Assembly: GCA_963756495.1 (NCBI GenBank)
Contig: CAVWNS010000009.1
Coordinates: 186,001-250,000, forward strand
DNA from: DATFDN01 sp963756495
GTDB taxonomy: Bacteria; Pseudomonadota; Alphaproteobacteria; Acetobacterales; Acetobacteraceae
Length of the DNA stretch: 64,000 bases
Direction of reading: 5' to 3'
A program made the position numbers and the translations under genes. Positions within the stretch are counted from its first letter, which is position 1. The number at the start of each line of letters is the position of its first letter. This document shows positions 27,729 to 36,140 of this stretch, in pieces. The notes beneath the pieces were generated by a model, which did no database searches, had not been told where the DNA came from, and saw nothing but the letters and a program-made list of their open reading frames with translations.

Positions 27729-28065
27729 CGGATGCGCTCGTTCGCGGCCGCGGCAGGATCGCACACCGGCCCTTGCCAATACGACTTGTAGTCGCGTCGG
27801 TGCCATCCCTTCATCGTGAGCCGTGCGAGGCCGCGAACCAGCCCGGGATCGGCGCGCCCGGTCCAGCGCCGGAATCCCTGGTCGGAGAATGAGCATCGCG
27901 CGGCTATGCTGCGCGAGAAAGATATAATTTTTTAGTCGTATCGATATTTACCCGGGACACGAAACTGATCCGCTGTCGATTTTTCCCATCCGGAAAGCTA
28001 TTTTTCACAAACGCGTGATATCGATCTGCCAACGGTACAATTTCGAACCGGAGGCACGGTCGAAC
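27729..28065. promoter_or_regulatory. AT-rich divergent intergenic region
   Basis: Between the GT2 gene and the secreted glycosidase gene. 27915-28045 is markedly AT-richer than its surroundings (for example TATAATTTTTTAG near 27921) and probably holds promoters for the + gene. A GGAGG ribosome-binding site precedes the ATG at 28066. No sigma-factor box could be assigned firmly. Confidence 0.45.
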
Positions 28066-30939
28066 ATGACAACGATCTCGGCTACCCCTACAGCCGTTCA
28101 GGCGGCGGGCGCGGAAAAATTCGTCGACGCACTGGGCGTCAACACCCATATCGACTTCCAGGCCTACGGATACCAGGACCTGCCTGCCGTCGAGGCGGCG
28201 ATCAAATATCTCGGGCTGATCAACCTGCGCGACGACCCCGAGAATCCGGCCGATGTCGGCGCCAATGGCTGGTGGCAGCAGGTCGCCACCGCCACAGGTG
28301 CGAAGTTTGATGCCTTCATGGCCGAAGGTTCGGTCGCGCAGATGCAGAGCGACCTGCCGCGCGCGGTGCAACTCGCCCAGCAGGGCATTGTCAACTTCAT
28401 CGAGGGCGGCAACGAGGAGGATGACCCGTACGCCGCCTCGAACGGCAATTCCCTGGCCGCCGCCGCCGCATTCCAGTCCAGCGTCTATGCCGCGGCGCAC
28501 AGCCTGGGGCTGCCCGCGATCAACATGTCCTTCGGCCAGGGCTGGACGGCGGCCAACAACTGGGCGGGGGATTACGACAAGGTCGGCAACCTCGTCCGCC
28601 GTCGCCGACTACGCCAACGCCCATACCTACCCGAGCGGCACGCCGCAGAGCGCGATCCAGCTTCTGATGAAGGACGCCAACATCGCCGCGCCCGGCCGAC
28701 CGGTGATCCAGACCGAATTCGGTTACGACACCAGCCAGATTGATGCAACGACGGCGGCGAAATACACCCTCGACGGGGTGCTCAATTCCTGGGCCGACGG
28801 CGTGTCGATGACCTATCTCTATGCGCTGTTCGATGACGGTTCTGGCGACTTCGGGCTGATGAACGCCGACGGCACCCCCAAGCCCGCCGGCCTCGCCATC
28901 CATGACCTGACGACGTTGCTCGCCGACCCGGGCGCGACCGCTAAGCTTCACGCCCGGCACGCTGAGCTACGGGCTGTCCGGGCACCATCACCGGCGACAA
29001 CACGCTGTCTGTTCCAGAAATCCGACGGCAGCGACTGGATCGCCATCTGGAACGAGCAACAGGCTCTGGGCGCGACGCATACCGTGACGCTGAATCTCGG
29101 CGTCAGCGGCGGCGATCACCGTCTTCGACCCGCTCACCGGGACGACCGCCGTCCAGACCTTCACCAACGCCACCGCCGCGCAGATCACCGTGCCGGACCA
29201 TCCGGTGCTCGTGGAGGTCGTGCCCGCGACCACGGGACCGACCAGTCCCGCGATACCCCCCACAACCACGGGACCGTCGGGTCCCGCGATACCCCCCACC
29301 GCGCCCTATCAGGATCTCGCGGTCGCGGTGCCGGCCAGCGAAACCGTCGCGGCCGGCGCGACCCTGGCCATCGCCGGCGTGTCCATCAACGACCCCTGGG
29401 CCGCCGCCGCGCCCGGCACCATGGCGCTGAACATCTATGACAAGACCGGCACCATCACCATCGCCGGACAGACCTTCGGGCCCGGGGGAACGCACGGTTC
29501 GGTCGGCATGATCGTCGCCACCGAGGCCCAGATCAACGCCGATCTCGCCGGCCTGACCTACACCGCCGGTGCCACCGCCGGCACCGACACGCTGAGCGTC
29601 AATGTGTGGAACCAGGCCGGCGTGGACGTCACCAAGACCATCCCCATCACCGTGACACCCCCGCCCTACCAGGACCTCGCGGTCGCGGTGCCGGCCAGCG
29701 AAACCGTCGCGGCCGGCGCGACCCTGGCCATCGCCGGCGTGTCCATCACCGATCCCTGGGCCGCCGACCGCGCCCGGCACCATGGCGCTGAACATCTATG
29801 ACAAGACCGGCACCATCACCATCGCCGGACAGACCTTCGGGCCGGGCGGGGGAACGCCCGGTTCGGTCGGCATGATCGTCGGCCACCGAGGCGCAGCTCA
29901 ACGCCGATCTCGCCACCCTGACCTACACCGCCGGTGCCACCGCCGGCACCGACACGCTGAGCGTCAATGTGTGGAACCAGGCCGGCGTGGACGTCACCAA
30001 GACCATCCCCATCACCGTGACACCCCCGCCCTACCAGGACCTCGCGGTCGCGTGCCGGCCAGCGAAACCGTCGCGGCCGGCGCGACCCTGGCCATCGCCG
30101 GCGTGTCCATCAGCGATCCCTGGGCCGCCGCCGCGCCCGGCACCATGGCGCTGAACATCTATGACAAGACCGGCACCATCACCATCGCCGGCCATACCTA
30201 TGGGCCGGGCGGCGGCAAGGTGGCCGGCGGCATGATCGTCGGCACCGAGGCCCAGATCAATGCCGATCTCGCCACCCTGGCCTACAAGGCGGGCGCGACC
30301 GCCGGCACCGACACGCTCACCGTCGATGTGTGGAACCAGGCCGGCACGGACGTCACCAAGGCCATCCCGATCACCGTGACACCGACGACGGTCGCGATCC
30401 CGGCGGGCCAGTCCTCGTTCAGCAGCACGGCGAGCAACACACTGTTCAACGCCACCGCCGGCAACCATACGATCTTCATCGGCGGCAGCTACGACCGGCT
30501 GGTGGCCACTGGCGGCGCGGAAACCGTGTCCGCACTGCAGGGCCACAACACGATCACCACCGGGGCCGGCAACGACACCATCCAGATCGCCGGCACGGGC
30601 AACGTGGTCGATGCGGGGGGTGGCACCAACACGATCTCGGACGCCGGGAGCGGGAACACAATCGTGCTGCCGGCGGCCGGCACCGGCATGGACACGATCC
30701 TCGGGACCGTGCTCCAGGCGGGTGACCTGATCGACCTGCGCACGGTGCTCGCCGGCACGGGCTGGAACGGCAGCACGGCGACGCTGGGCACCTACATGAG
30801 CACGCGGCTCGACAGTGGCGTGAACACCATCCTGTCCATCCGGCCCGGCGGAGCCTCGGGCACCTCTTATGATGTCGCCCGTTTCAGTAACGCCGGCCTG
30901 GTCAGCCTGTCAACCTTGACCCAGCACGCCATCCTGTAA
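28066..30939 (+). CDS. Large secreted glycosidase-like protein with three repeats and RTX-like C-terminus, apparent frameshifts
   Basis: About 955 aa if repaired. No signal peptide. Residues about 1-290 look like a TIM-barrel glycoside hydrolase of clan GH-A type: FIEGGNEEDDP with Asn116-Glu117 as acid/base and VIQTEFGYD near residue 217 as nucleophile. A small beta domain follows, then a Thr/Pro linker and three ~120-residue repeats (PYQDLAVAVPASETVAAG... to PITVT). The C-terminus has RTX-like NTITTGAGNDTIQIAG and DTILGTVLQAGDLIDL, as in type I secretion substrates. At least seven shifts (near 28600, 28945, 28980, 29010, 29105, 29765, 29880, 30050). It may trim or bind the cell's polysaccharide. 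Confidence 0.7.
29304..30390 (+). repeat. Three tandem 360-365 bp in-gene repeats
   Basis: Units begin CCCTATCAGGATCTCGC at 29304, CCCTACCAGGACCTCGC at 29664 and again at 30029. The first two are exactly 360 bp apart and the next step is 365 bp. The units are near-identical at DNA level (shared long stretches such as the GCCGGCCAGCGAAACCGTCG block), with the third most divergent (KVAGG, YKAGA). They encode an Ig-like or beta-sandwich module. Confidence 0.85.
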
Positions 30940-30948
30940 GAAGCAGCC

Positions 30949-31786
30949 TCATCCGGGCGCTCCTGGTACAACGGAGCGCCGGGCGCCTTGCGCCGAGACC
31001 TCTGGCCCTCCGCTCCTGGCACGTCGCGAGGCCCGCAAGCGCCGAAGAAGGGTCTCGACGGAGGCGAACCCATCCTGTGTCCCGGCCTGAGCGGGGGCAG
31101 GCGCATCCATCGCCGCCGGTGCGACCGGGATCGGCCTGCTCGCAGCGGAGGATGACGGAGCATCTTGCAGCGCCGCCAGGGCCGGCGCTGGCGGCGCTTG
31201 AACCGGCGGGGCGGCAGGCAAAGCCGGGGTGGCATCCCGCGCCGCCGAGAGCCCATCGGAGAACGGCATCGCAGCTTGTGAGTGCGCCGGCGACGGGCGC
31301 AACTTCGACGACCGGTGAGGATGCGGCCTGCGCCGCCACCGCGTATGGCGGCTGTGCAGGCGCGGGCGCGGCGGCACGGGTATCCAGGAGGTCCGCTGGG
31401 GAAGGCGGCGCGGGCGGGAGGTTCGCCGGCGCGGGCGAGCTTGCAGGCAGCGCCGGCGCCGCTGCGGCCGCCACCACAGACGGGACCGGCGCGGGAGCCG
31501 GCGATGCGACATTCGCCACGATGGAAGCGCCGCGGAGGGAAGCCGCTGTCGCGGAGGTGGCCGCGACCGGGGCGTCTGGCGCCGCCGCGACGGGGAGCCT
31601 CACCGGCGGAGTTGCGGGAGACGACGGCGCGCCTGACATCGCCGGGGTGAGCGCCCCAGCAGAGGCGACGCCCGCGCTACCGGCCGCTCCCACGCCGCCT
31701 GATGCCGGCATCGATCCCAGCGAGCCGCCAAGCAGCAGCACGATGACCCCGACGACCGCCGCGCCGGGCAGAAGGAATGGCCACAT
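30949..31786 (-). CDS. Ala/Pro-rich membrane-anchored protein, apparent frameshift
   Basis: About 279 aa joined. Start ATG 31786 (MWPFLLPGAAVVGVIVLLLGGSLG): one N-terminal TM helix with the rest presumably periplasmic. A long low-complexity Ala/Pro/Ser region (about 30-180) follows, then after a shift near 31265-31275 the frame MPFSDGLSAARDATPALPAAPPVQAPPAPALAALQDAPS... ending ASVETLLRRLRASRRARSG. No family recognised; architecture resembles TonB-like or periplasm-spanning linkers without their C-terminal domain. Tail to tail with the secreted glycosidase, 9 bp apart. Confidence 0.5.
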
Positions 31787-31911
31787 GTCTCGCCTTCCCC
31801 GCATTCCTTCGCTCAGATAGGACGAGCCAGGTAAGCGGAGCAATCAGGGCGAACGAAAGGCAGACACCGAGGCGATCCGCCTGGCGGACGTCATATCCCG
31901 GAGGTCATCAC

Positions 31912-32730
31912 ATGCAATATGGCATCCATCTACCGCATATCGGGCGCAAGGCGAGCCCTGCGACGATCCGCGAGGCGGCTATCCAGTCCGAGGCGCTCGG
32001 CTTCGACGACGTCTGGGTCAGCGAGCACATCATCGTGCCACGTGGTGCCAGTTACCCGCCCTCCCCGTCCTTCTATGATCCGGTGCTGACCCTGACCTGG
32101 GCGGCGGCCGCGACCCGCCGCGTGCGGCTCGGCACGTCCGTCCTGGTGCTGCCGATGCGCCATCCGCTGCCGCTGGCCAAGGAGCTGGCGACGTTCCAGA
32201 ATCTTTCAGAAGGACGGCTGATCCTGGGTGCGGGCGTCGGCTGGATGGCGGCGGAATTCGCCGCCCTCGGCGTGCCCTTCGCTGAGCGCGGGCGGCGCAT
32301 GGACGAGGGGATCGCGATGATGCGCGCGGTCTGGTCGGAGGACCCGGTCACGTTCAAGACCCGGTGGATCGCCGCCGAGATCGAGGACATGCGCATGCAG
32401 CCGCGACCCGTCGCGCCGATCCCGATCTGGATCGGCGGCAGTTCCGAGCCCGCGTTGCGGCGTGCGGCCCGGTTGGACGGCTGGCACGGCAGCCGGATCA
32501 CGCCCGAACAGGCCGGACCCCTCATCCGACGGCTACGCGCCGAGCGGCCCGACCCTAGCTTCGCGCTCTCCCTGCGCTGCCGCTGGGATGGCCGGGACAT
32601 GGGCGAGCTGCGCGCCCGTGTGGACGCCTATGGCGCCGCGGGCGTGCAGCACCTGCTGATGGAGCCGGAGGATCGGGAGATCACCGACTGGCGGCGCACC
32701 GTTGAGCGGATCGGCAGCTTGCGGCGCTGA
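31912..32730 (+). CDS. LLM-class F420/flavin-dependent oxidoreductase
   Basis: 272 aa from ATG 31912 with GGAGG ribosome-binding site; the frame is open further upstream but without conservation. Luciferase-like TIM barrel: MQYGIHLPHIG, EALGFDDVWVSEHI, AAATRRVRLGTSVLVLPMRHP, LSEGRLILGAGVGWMAAEFAALG and PIPIWIGGSSEPALRRAARLDGWHG, matching the TIGR03619-type F420-dependent subgroup. Whether F420 or FMN is used cannot be told. It stands alone. Confidence 0.9.
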   Translation: MQYGIHLPHIGRKASPATIREAAIQSEALGFDDVWVSEHIIVPRGASYPPSPSFYDPVLTLTWAAAATRRVRLGTSVLVLPMRHPLPLAKELATFQNLSEGRLILGAGVGWMAAEFAALGVPFAERGRRMDEGIAMMRAVWSEDPVTFKTRWIAAEIEDMRMQPRPVAPIPIWIGGSSEPALRRAARLDGWHGSRITPEQAGPLIRRLRAERPDPSFALSLRCRWDGRDMGELRARVDAYGAAGVQHLLMEPEDREITDWRRTVERIGSLRR

Positions 32731-32768
32731 CGGGTCGGCATTCACGCCGCCGGGCGGCGCTCCGCCAT

Positions 32769-33056
32769 TCACGCCGCAGCGCGGCAGTCTGCCGCGGAGC
32801 CGTGACCCGCGCCGACGTGCCCGGCCTCGGTTGCCGCGGCGCGGAAGTACTGCACGACGAAAACGCGCACGGCGCTGGTGCGCCCACCGCGCGAGCGCAG
32901 CGCGTCCACCCGCCGGATCAGCGCGTGCAGATCATGGCCTTCGCGGTGGCAGATCTCGCCCAGCGCCTCCCATAGCTCGGGTTCTAGGCGCATGCTCGTG
33001 CGCCCCGAACCGACGACCACGTTGCGATTGACAAGCCAACTCCGGGGCATGTCCAC
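32769..33056 (-). CDS. Ribbon-helix-helix DNA-binding-like protein
   Basis: 95 aa. Residues about 8-70 (LVNRNVVVGSGRTSMRLEPELWEALGEICHREGHDLHALIRRVDALR) match the RHH_4-type domain common in alphaproteobacteria: a beta strand with TSMRLEPE followed by two helices. The C-terminal ~20 residues (AGHVGAGHGSAADC) are low complexity. Likely a small dimeric DNA-binding regulator; target unknown. Confidence 0.8.
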   Translation of the reverse strand: MDMPRSWLVNRNVVVGSGRTSMRLEPELWEALGEICHREGHDLHALIRRVDALRSRGGRTSAVRVFVVQYFRAAATEAGHVGAGHGSAADCRAAA

Positions 33057-33117
33057 TCCTTCGGACTGTTCCGGGAGTAGGCAACCACACCGGCATAAAG
33101 GAATGGTTTCGCCGCCC

Positions 33118-33582
33118 TCAGATCGGCAGCGGCGCCGCCTTCATGCGTTCCATCGCGAAGCGGCTGGAGACGTTGCGCAGCGGCACGGCCGCGATCAGCC
33201 GGCGATAGAAGCCGTCATAGGCGGCGATGTCGGGCACCGCCACATGCAGCAGGTAGTCCACGTCACCGCTCATGCGCCAGGCGTCCACGACCTCGTCCAT
33301 CCCGGCGATGACCTCGGCGAACCGGGCAAGCCACACGCCCGAGTGATCCGCCGTCTCGACCTCCACGAAGACCGATACGGGAAGCCCGATCTTCCCTGGA
33401 TCGATGACCGCCACCCGCTTGAGGATGACGCCGTCCTGCTCCATCCGCCGGATGCGCTTCCAGCACGGCGTCGGCGTCAGGCCGACCCGCCCGGCGATGT
33501 CGGCCAGCGATAATGAGGCATCCTCGCTCAGGAGCCGAAGGATTTCCCGATCGACACGGTCAAGCTCCTTATCGGCCGACAT
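33118..33582 (-). CDS. Lrp/AsnC-family transcriptional regulator
   Basis: 154 aa. N-terminal winged HTH (LDRVDREILRLLSEDASLSLADIAGRVGLTPTPCWKRIRRMEQDGVI, about 6-52) then the RAM/AsnC ligand domain (GLPVSVFVEVET, EVVDAWRMSGDVDYLLHVAVPDIAAYDGFYRRLI). Usually senses amino acids and regulates their metabolism. Same strand as the RHH gene 61 bp downstream. No obvious amino-acid operon adjoins it. Confidence 0.92.
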   Translation of the reverse strand: MSADKELDRVDREILRLLSEDASLSLADIAGRVGLTPTPCWKRIRRMEQDGVILKRVAVIDPGKIGLPVSVFVEVETADHSGVWLARFAEVIAGMDEVVDAWRMSGDVDYLLHVAVPDIAAYDGFYRRLIAAVPLRNVSSRFAMERMKAAPLPI

Positions 33583-34030
33583 AGGAGTTCCTCTGCCCTC
33601 GTCGACCGCTATAGAGCAAGTTCGGAGAAAATCCTACTCCAGTATGCAGCCGATGCCTGTTCCTTGCACCGCGACCCCTCGGTGGCTGCGGTCACCTCTC
33701 GGCTCAGGCTGGTCCCCCGTGGGGTCGCTACGCTGATGCCAATGCCACCGCTTAGCACATAGGCGACAGAGTAGCTTGGGCTCGCCTCGGCAAGGGTTGG
33801 AAGAGCAAGGAGCAATCATGTCGCAGCTGAACGCCTCCACACGGGTCGGTCCTCCTGTGCGGACCATCGCCTGGCGGTAAGCCGAACGGCCAGCCCTCGA
33901 AAGGAGGTAGGCGCGGCCCCAAGGGGGTCGACGCCACGGGCTTCCCAGGGAGAGCGAGCAGCAATGCGCGGATCGCCGCCGCTCCCCTCGATGAGCCACG
34001 GGCAGAGGGGAGCACGCTGACCGTGCCTTC
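33583..34030. other. Intergenic region with a possible tiny ORF
   Basis: About 450 bp without a supported long gene. A 20-codon frame at 33818-33880 (+) begins ATGTCGCAGCTGAACGCC and has AAGGAG as ribosome-binding site. 33851-33856 reads CCTCCT and 33900-33908 reads AAAGGAGGT, which could pair. Discussed under findings. Confidence 0.4.
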
Positions 34031-34354
34031 TCACCTGCCCGGTGCTGATGCAGCCATCACGGCTTCCTCTTCCGGGGTGCGCAAGGTCAGTGCGAGTGCA
34101 TGCATCCCGGCGGCGAACTCGGGCGCCAGAACGTCATGCACGGCGCGCGAACGGGCCACCCGGCTCAGCCGACGGAACGCCTCCGAGACGACCAGCACTG
34201 AATAATGCGTTTGCCCCCCCGGCTGCGCGCCGGCATGGCCGGCGTGGCGCGCACTGTCATCAACGATCCGCAGGGCCGCCGGCGCGAAGGCCTCCCGCAA
34301 GCGTGTCTCCAGCCGGGCTGCCCGGCTCGCCTCTGGTGATTGCATCACGGACAT
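34031..34354 (-). CDS. BolA-family protein
   Basis: 107 aa from ATG 34354 with a GGAGAG ribosome-binding site. The BolA fold is clear: LETRLREAFAPAALRIVDDSARHAGH, then HYSVLVVSEAFRRLSRVARSRAVHDVLAPEF and MHALALTLRTPEEE. The conserved His residues (HAGH, RAVHD, MHAL) fit Fe-S cofactor handling with monothiol glutaredoxins. Divergent from the J-domain gene, an arrangement often seen beside cobS-cobT in alphaproteobacteria. Confidence 0.92.
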   Translation of the reverse strand: MSVMQSPEASRAARLETRLREAFAPAALRIVDDSARHAGHAGAQPGGQTHYSVLVVSEAFRRLSRVARSRAVHDVLAPEFAAGMHALALTLRTPEEEAVMAASAPGR

Positions 34355-34424
34355 ATCGGCTCTCCGTGACAGGGCGCCAAGCGGGCATTGCCAAGCGGAT
34401 CGGGCGACGCACATAACCGGCTCC

Positions 34425-35024
34425 ATGCCCCGCCGCCCTTCGCGACCCCGGGCCTATGCACCCGACCCGGCGGCGCCGGGCCGGCCCTGCGACATGCCGG
34501 GCTGCGACGCCATGGGGGATTATCGGGCGCCCAAGTCGCGGAGCCACCTGCGCGAATACTGGTGGTTCTGCCTGGAGCACGTACGGGCCTACAATGCGGC
34601 ATGGGACTATTACCGGGGCATGAACCCGGCGCAGATCGAGGCGGAGCTGAGGCGCGACACGGCTTGGCAGCGGCCCAGCTGGCCCCTCGGCCGGCTGGGG
34701 TCGGCTGTGTGGGAGCAGGAGATGCTGCGCGATCCGCTGCATATCCTCGCCGCTGGGCGGCTGCGCCGAAACCTCGGCGATCCGGGCGGGCATCCCCGTC
34801 AGGCCCCCGCCGAACTTCGCGAACCGCTGGCGACCCTCGGCCTGTCCTGGCCGGTCACGCTGGATACCCTGAAGAGCCGCTACAAGGAGCTTGCCAAGGC
34901 TAACCATCCGGATGCCAACGGCGGCGACCGGGCCGCCGAGGAACGTTTGAAGGTAATCAACCTCGCCTACGCCGCCCTGCGTTCGCGCCTGGCACAACAG
35001 CCGGGGCTTGCCGCGGCCGGCTGA
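34425..35024 (+). CDS. J-domain protein with N-terminal Cys region
   Basis: 199 aa. The N-terminal part has CDMPGCDAMGDYRAPKSR and WWFCLEHVRAYNAAWDYYRGM, with three Cys and one His that could bind a metal. The J domain is at the C-terminus (about 140-195): LSWPVTLDTLKSRYKELAKANHPDANGGD with the HPD tripeptide that stimulates DnaK. 71 bp upstream of cobS. Such proteins commonly sit before cobS-cobT; a role in chaperoning the cobaltochelatase is plausible but unproven. Confidence 0.9.
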   Translation: MPRRPSRPRAYAPDPAAPGRPCDMPGCDAMGDYRAPKSRSHLREYWWFCLEHVRAYNAAWDYYRGMNPAQIEAELRRDTAWQRPSWPLGRLGSAVWEQEMLRDPLHILAAGRLRRNLGDPGGHPRQAPAELREPLATLGLSWPVTLDTLKSRYKELAKANHPDANGGDRAAEERLKVINLAYAALRSRLAQQPGLAAAG

Positions 35025-35095
35025 GGGTACGCGCGTTTGACAGGTCGGACGCGCGGTCTAGAATTTAATCGGGAACAAGCAGGACAAGCTGGCTG

Positions 35096-36106
35096 ATGAA
35101 CAAGATCGCCGCACTCGCCGACATCCGCCCCACCTCCGCGATCGATCTGCCCGACAGCAAGGTGGTGGCGCGCGAGGTCTTCGGCATCGAAACGGATATG
35201 GTGGCGCCGGCCTTCTCGGTGCGTACCGAGCACGTGCCCGACATCGATCCGGCCTACAAATTCGACAAGGAAACCACACTCGCCATCCTGGCCGGTTTTG
35301 CCTTCAACCGCCGCGTGATGGTGCAGGGTTATCACGGCACCGGCAAGTCCACGCACATTGAACAGGTAGCCGCCCGGCTGAACTGGCCGTGCATCCGCGT
35401 GAACCTCGACAGCCACATCAGCCGCATCGACCTGATCGGCAAAGACGCGATCGTCCTGCGCGACGGCAAGCAGGTGACGGAGTTCCGCGAAGGCATTCTA
35501 CCCTGGACGCTCCAGCACGCCTGTGCCCTGGTATTCGACGAATACGACGCCGGCCGGCCGGACGTCATGTTCGTGATCCAGCGCGTGCTGGAGGTCGAGG
35601 GCAAGCTCACCTTGCTCGACCAGAACCGGGTTATCCGGCCGCACCCGTCCTTCCGCCTGTTCTCGACCTCCAACACGGTCGGCCTGGGCGACACGACGGG
35701 CCTCTACCACGGCACCCAGCAGATCAATCAGGGTCAGATGGACCGCTGGAACATCGTCGCCACGCTGAACTACCTCCCGCACGCGCTGGAAACCGGCATC
35801 GTGCTGGCGAAGATGGGCGTCGAGGGGAACGATTTCGGCATGAAGAAGCGCGTCGAGGCGATGGTGGCGCTGGCCGACCTCACCCGCGCGGGTTTCATCA
35901 ACGGCGACATCTCCACCGTCATGTCGCCGCGCACCGTCATTACCTGGGCGGAGAACGCGCGCATCTTCGGCGATGTCGGCTTCGCGTTCCGCATGACGTT
36001 CCTTAACAAGTGCGACGAGGCCGAGCGCGCCACTGTCGCCGAGTACTATCAGCGTTGCTTCAACGAGGAGATCCCGACCGGCCTGCTGATCCGGAAGGCG
36101 AGTTGA
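35096..36106 (+). CDS. cobS: Cobaltochelatase subunit CobS (AAA+)
   Basis: 336 aa. With CobT it forms the AAA+ motor that drives CobN to insert Co2+ into hydrogenobyrinate a,c-diamide in the aerobic B12 pathway. N-terminus VVAREVFGIETDMVAPAFSVRTEHVPDIDPAY is CobS-specific. Walker A GYHGTGKST (about 80), Walker B LVFDEYDAG, sensor region LFSTSNTVGLGDTTGLYHGTQ. Full length and intact. cobT starts 34 bp later; cobN is not in the window. No cobalamin riboswitch seen upstream. Confidence 0.96.
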   Translation: MNKIAALADIRPTSAIDLPDSKVVAREVFGIETDMVAPAFSVRTEHVPDIDPAYKFDKETTLAILAGFAFNRRVMVQGYHGTGKSTHIEQVAARLNWPCIRVNLDSHISRIDLIGKDAIVLRDGKQVTEFREGILPWTLQHACALVFDEYDAGRPDVMFVIQRVLEVEGKLTLLDQNRVIRPHPSFRLFSTSNTVGLGDTTGLYHGTQQINQGQMDRWNIVATLNYLPHALETGIVLAKMGVEGNDFGMKKRVEAMVALADLTRAGFINGDISTVMSPRTVITWAENARIFGDVGFAFRMTFLNKCDEAERATVAEYYQRCFNEEIPTGLLIRKAS

Positions 36107-36140
36107 TCCTCATCCCCGGTAAGGGCTCCGGAGTGCCGGC

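Noticed and set aside
28015..28065. Earlier start for the secreted glycosidase
   Set aside because: The ATG at 28066 has a GGAGG ribosome-binding site, whereas the upstream codons lie in the AT-rich leader.
35025..35095. Possible cobalamin riboswitch before cobS
   Set aside because: Only about 70 bp of spacer and no B12-box-like sequence.
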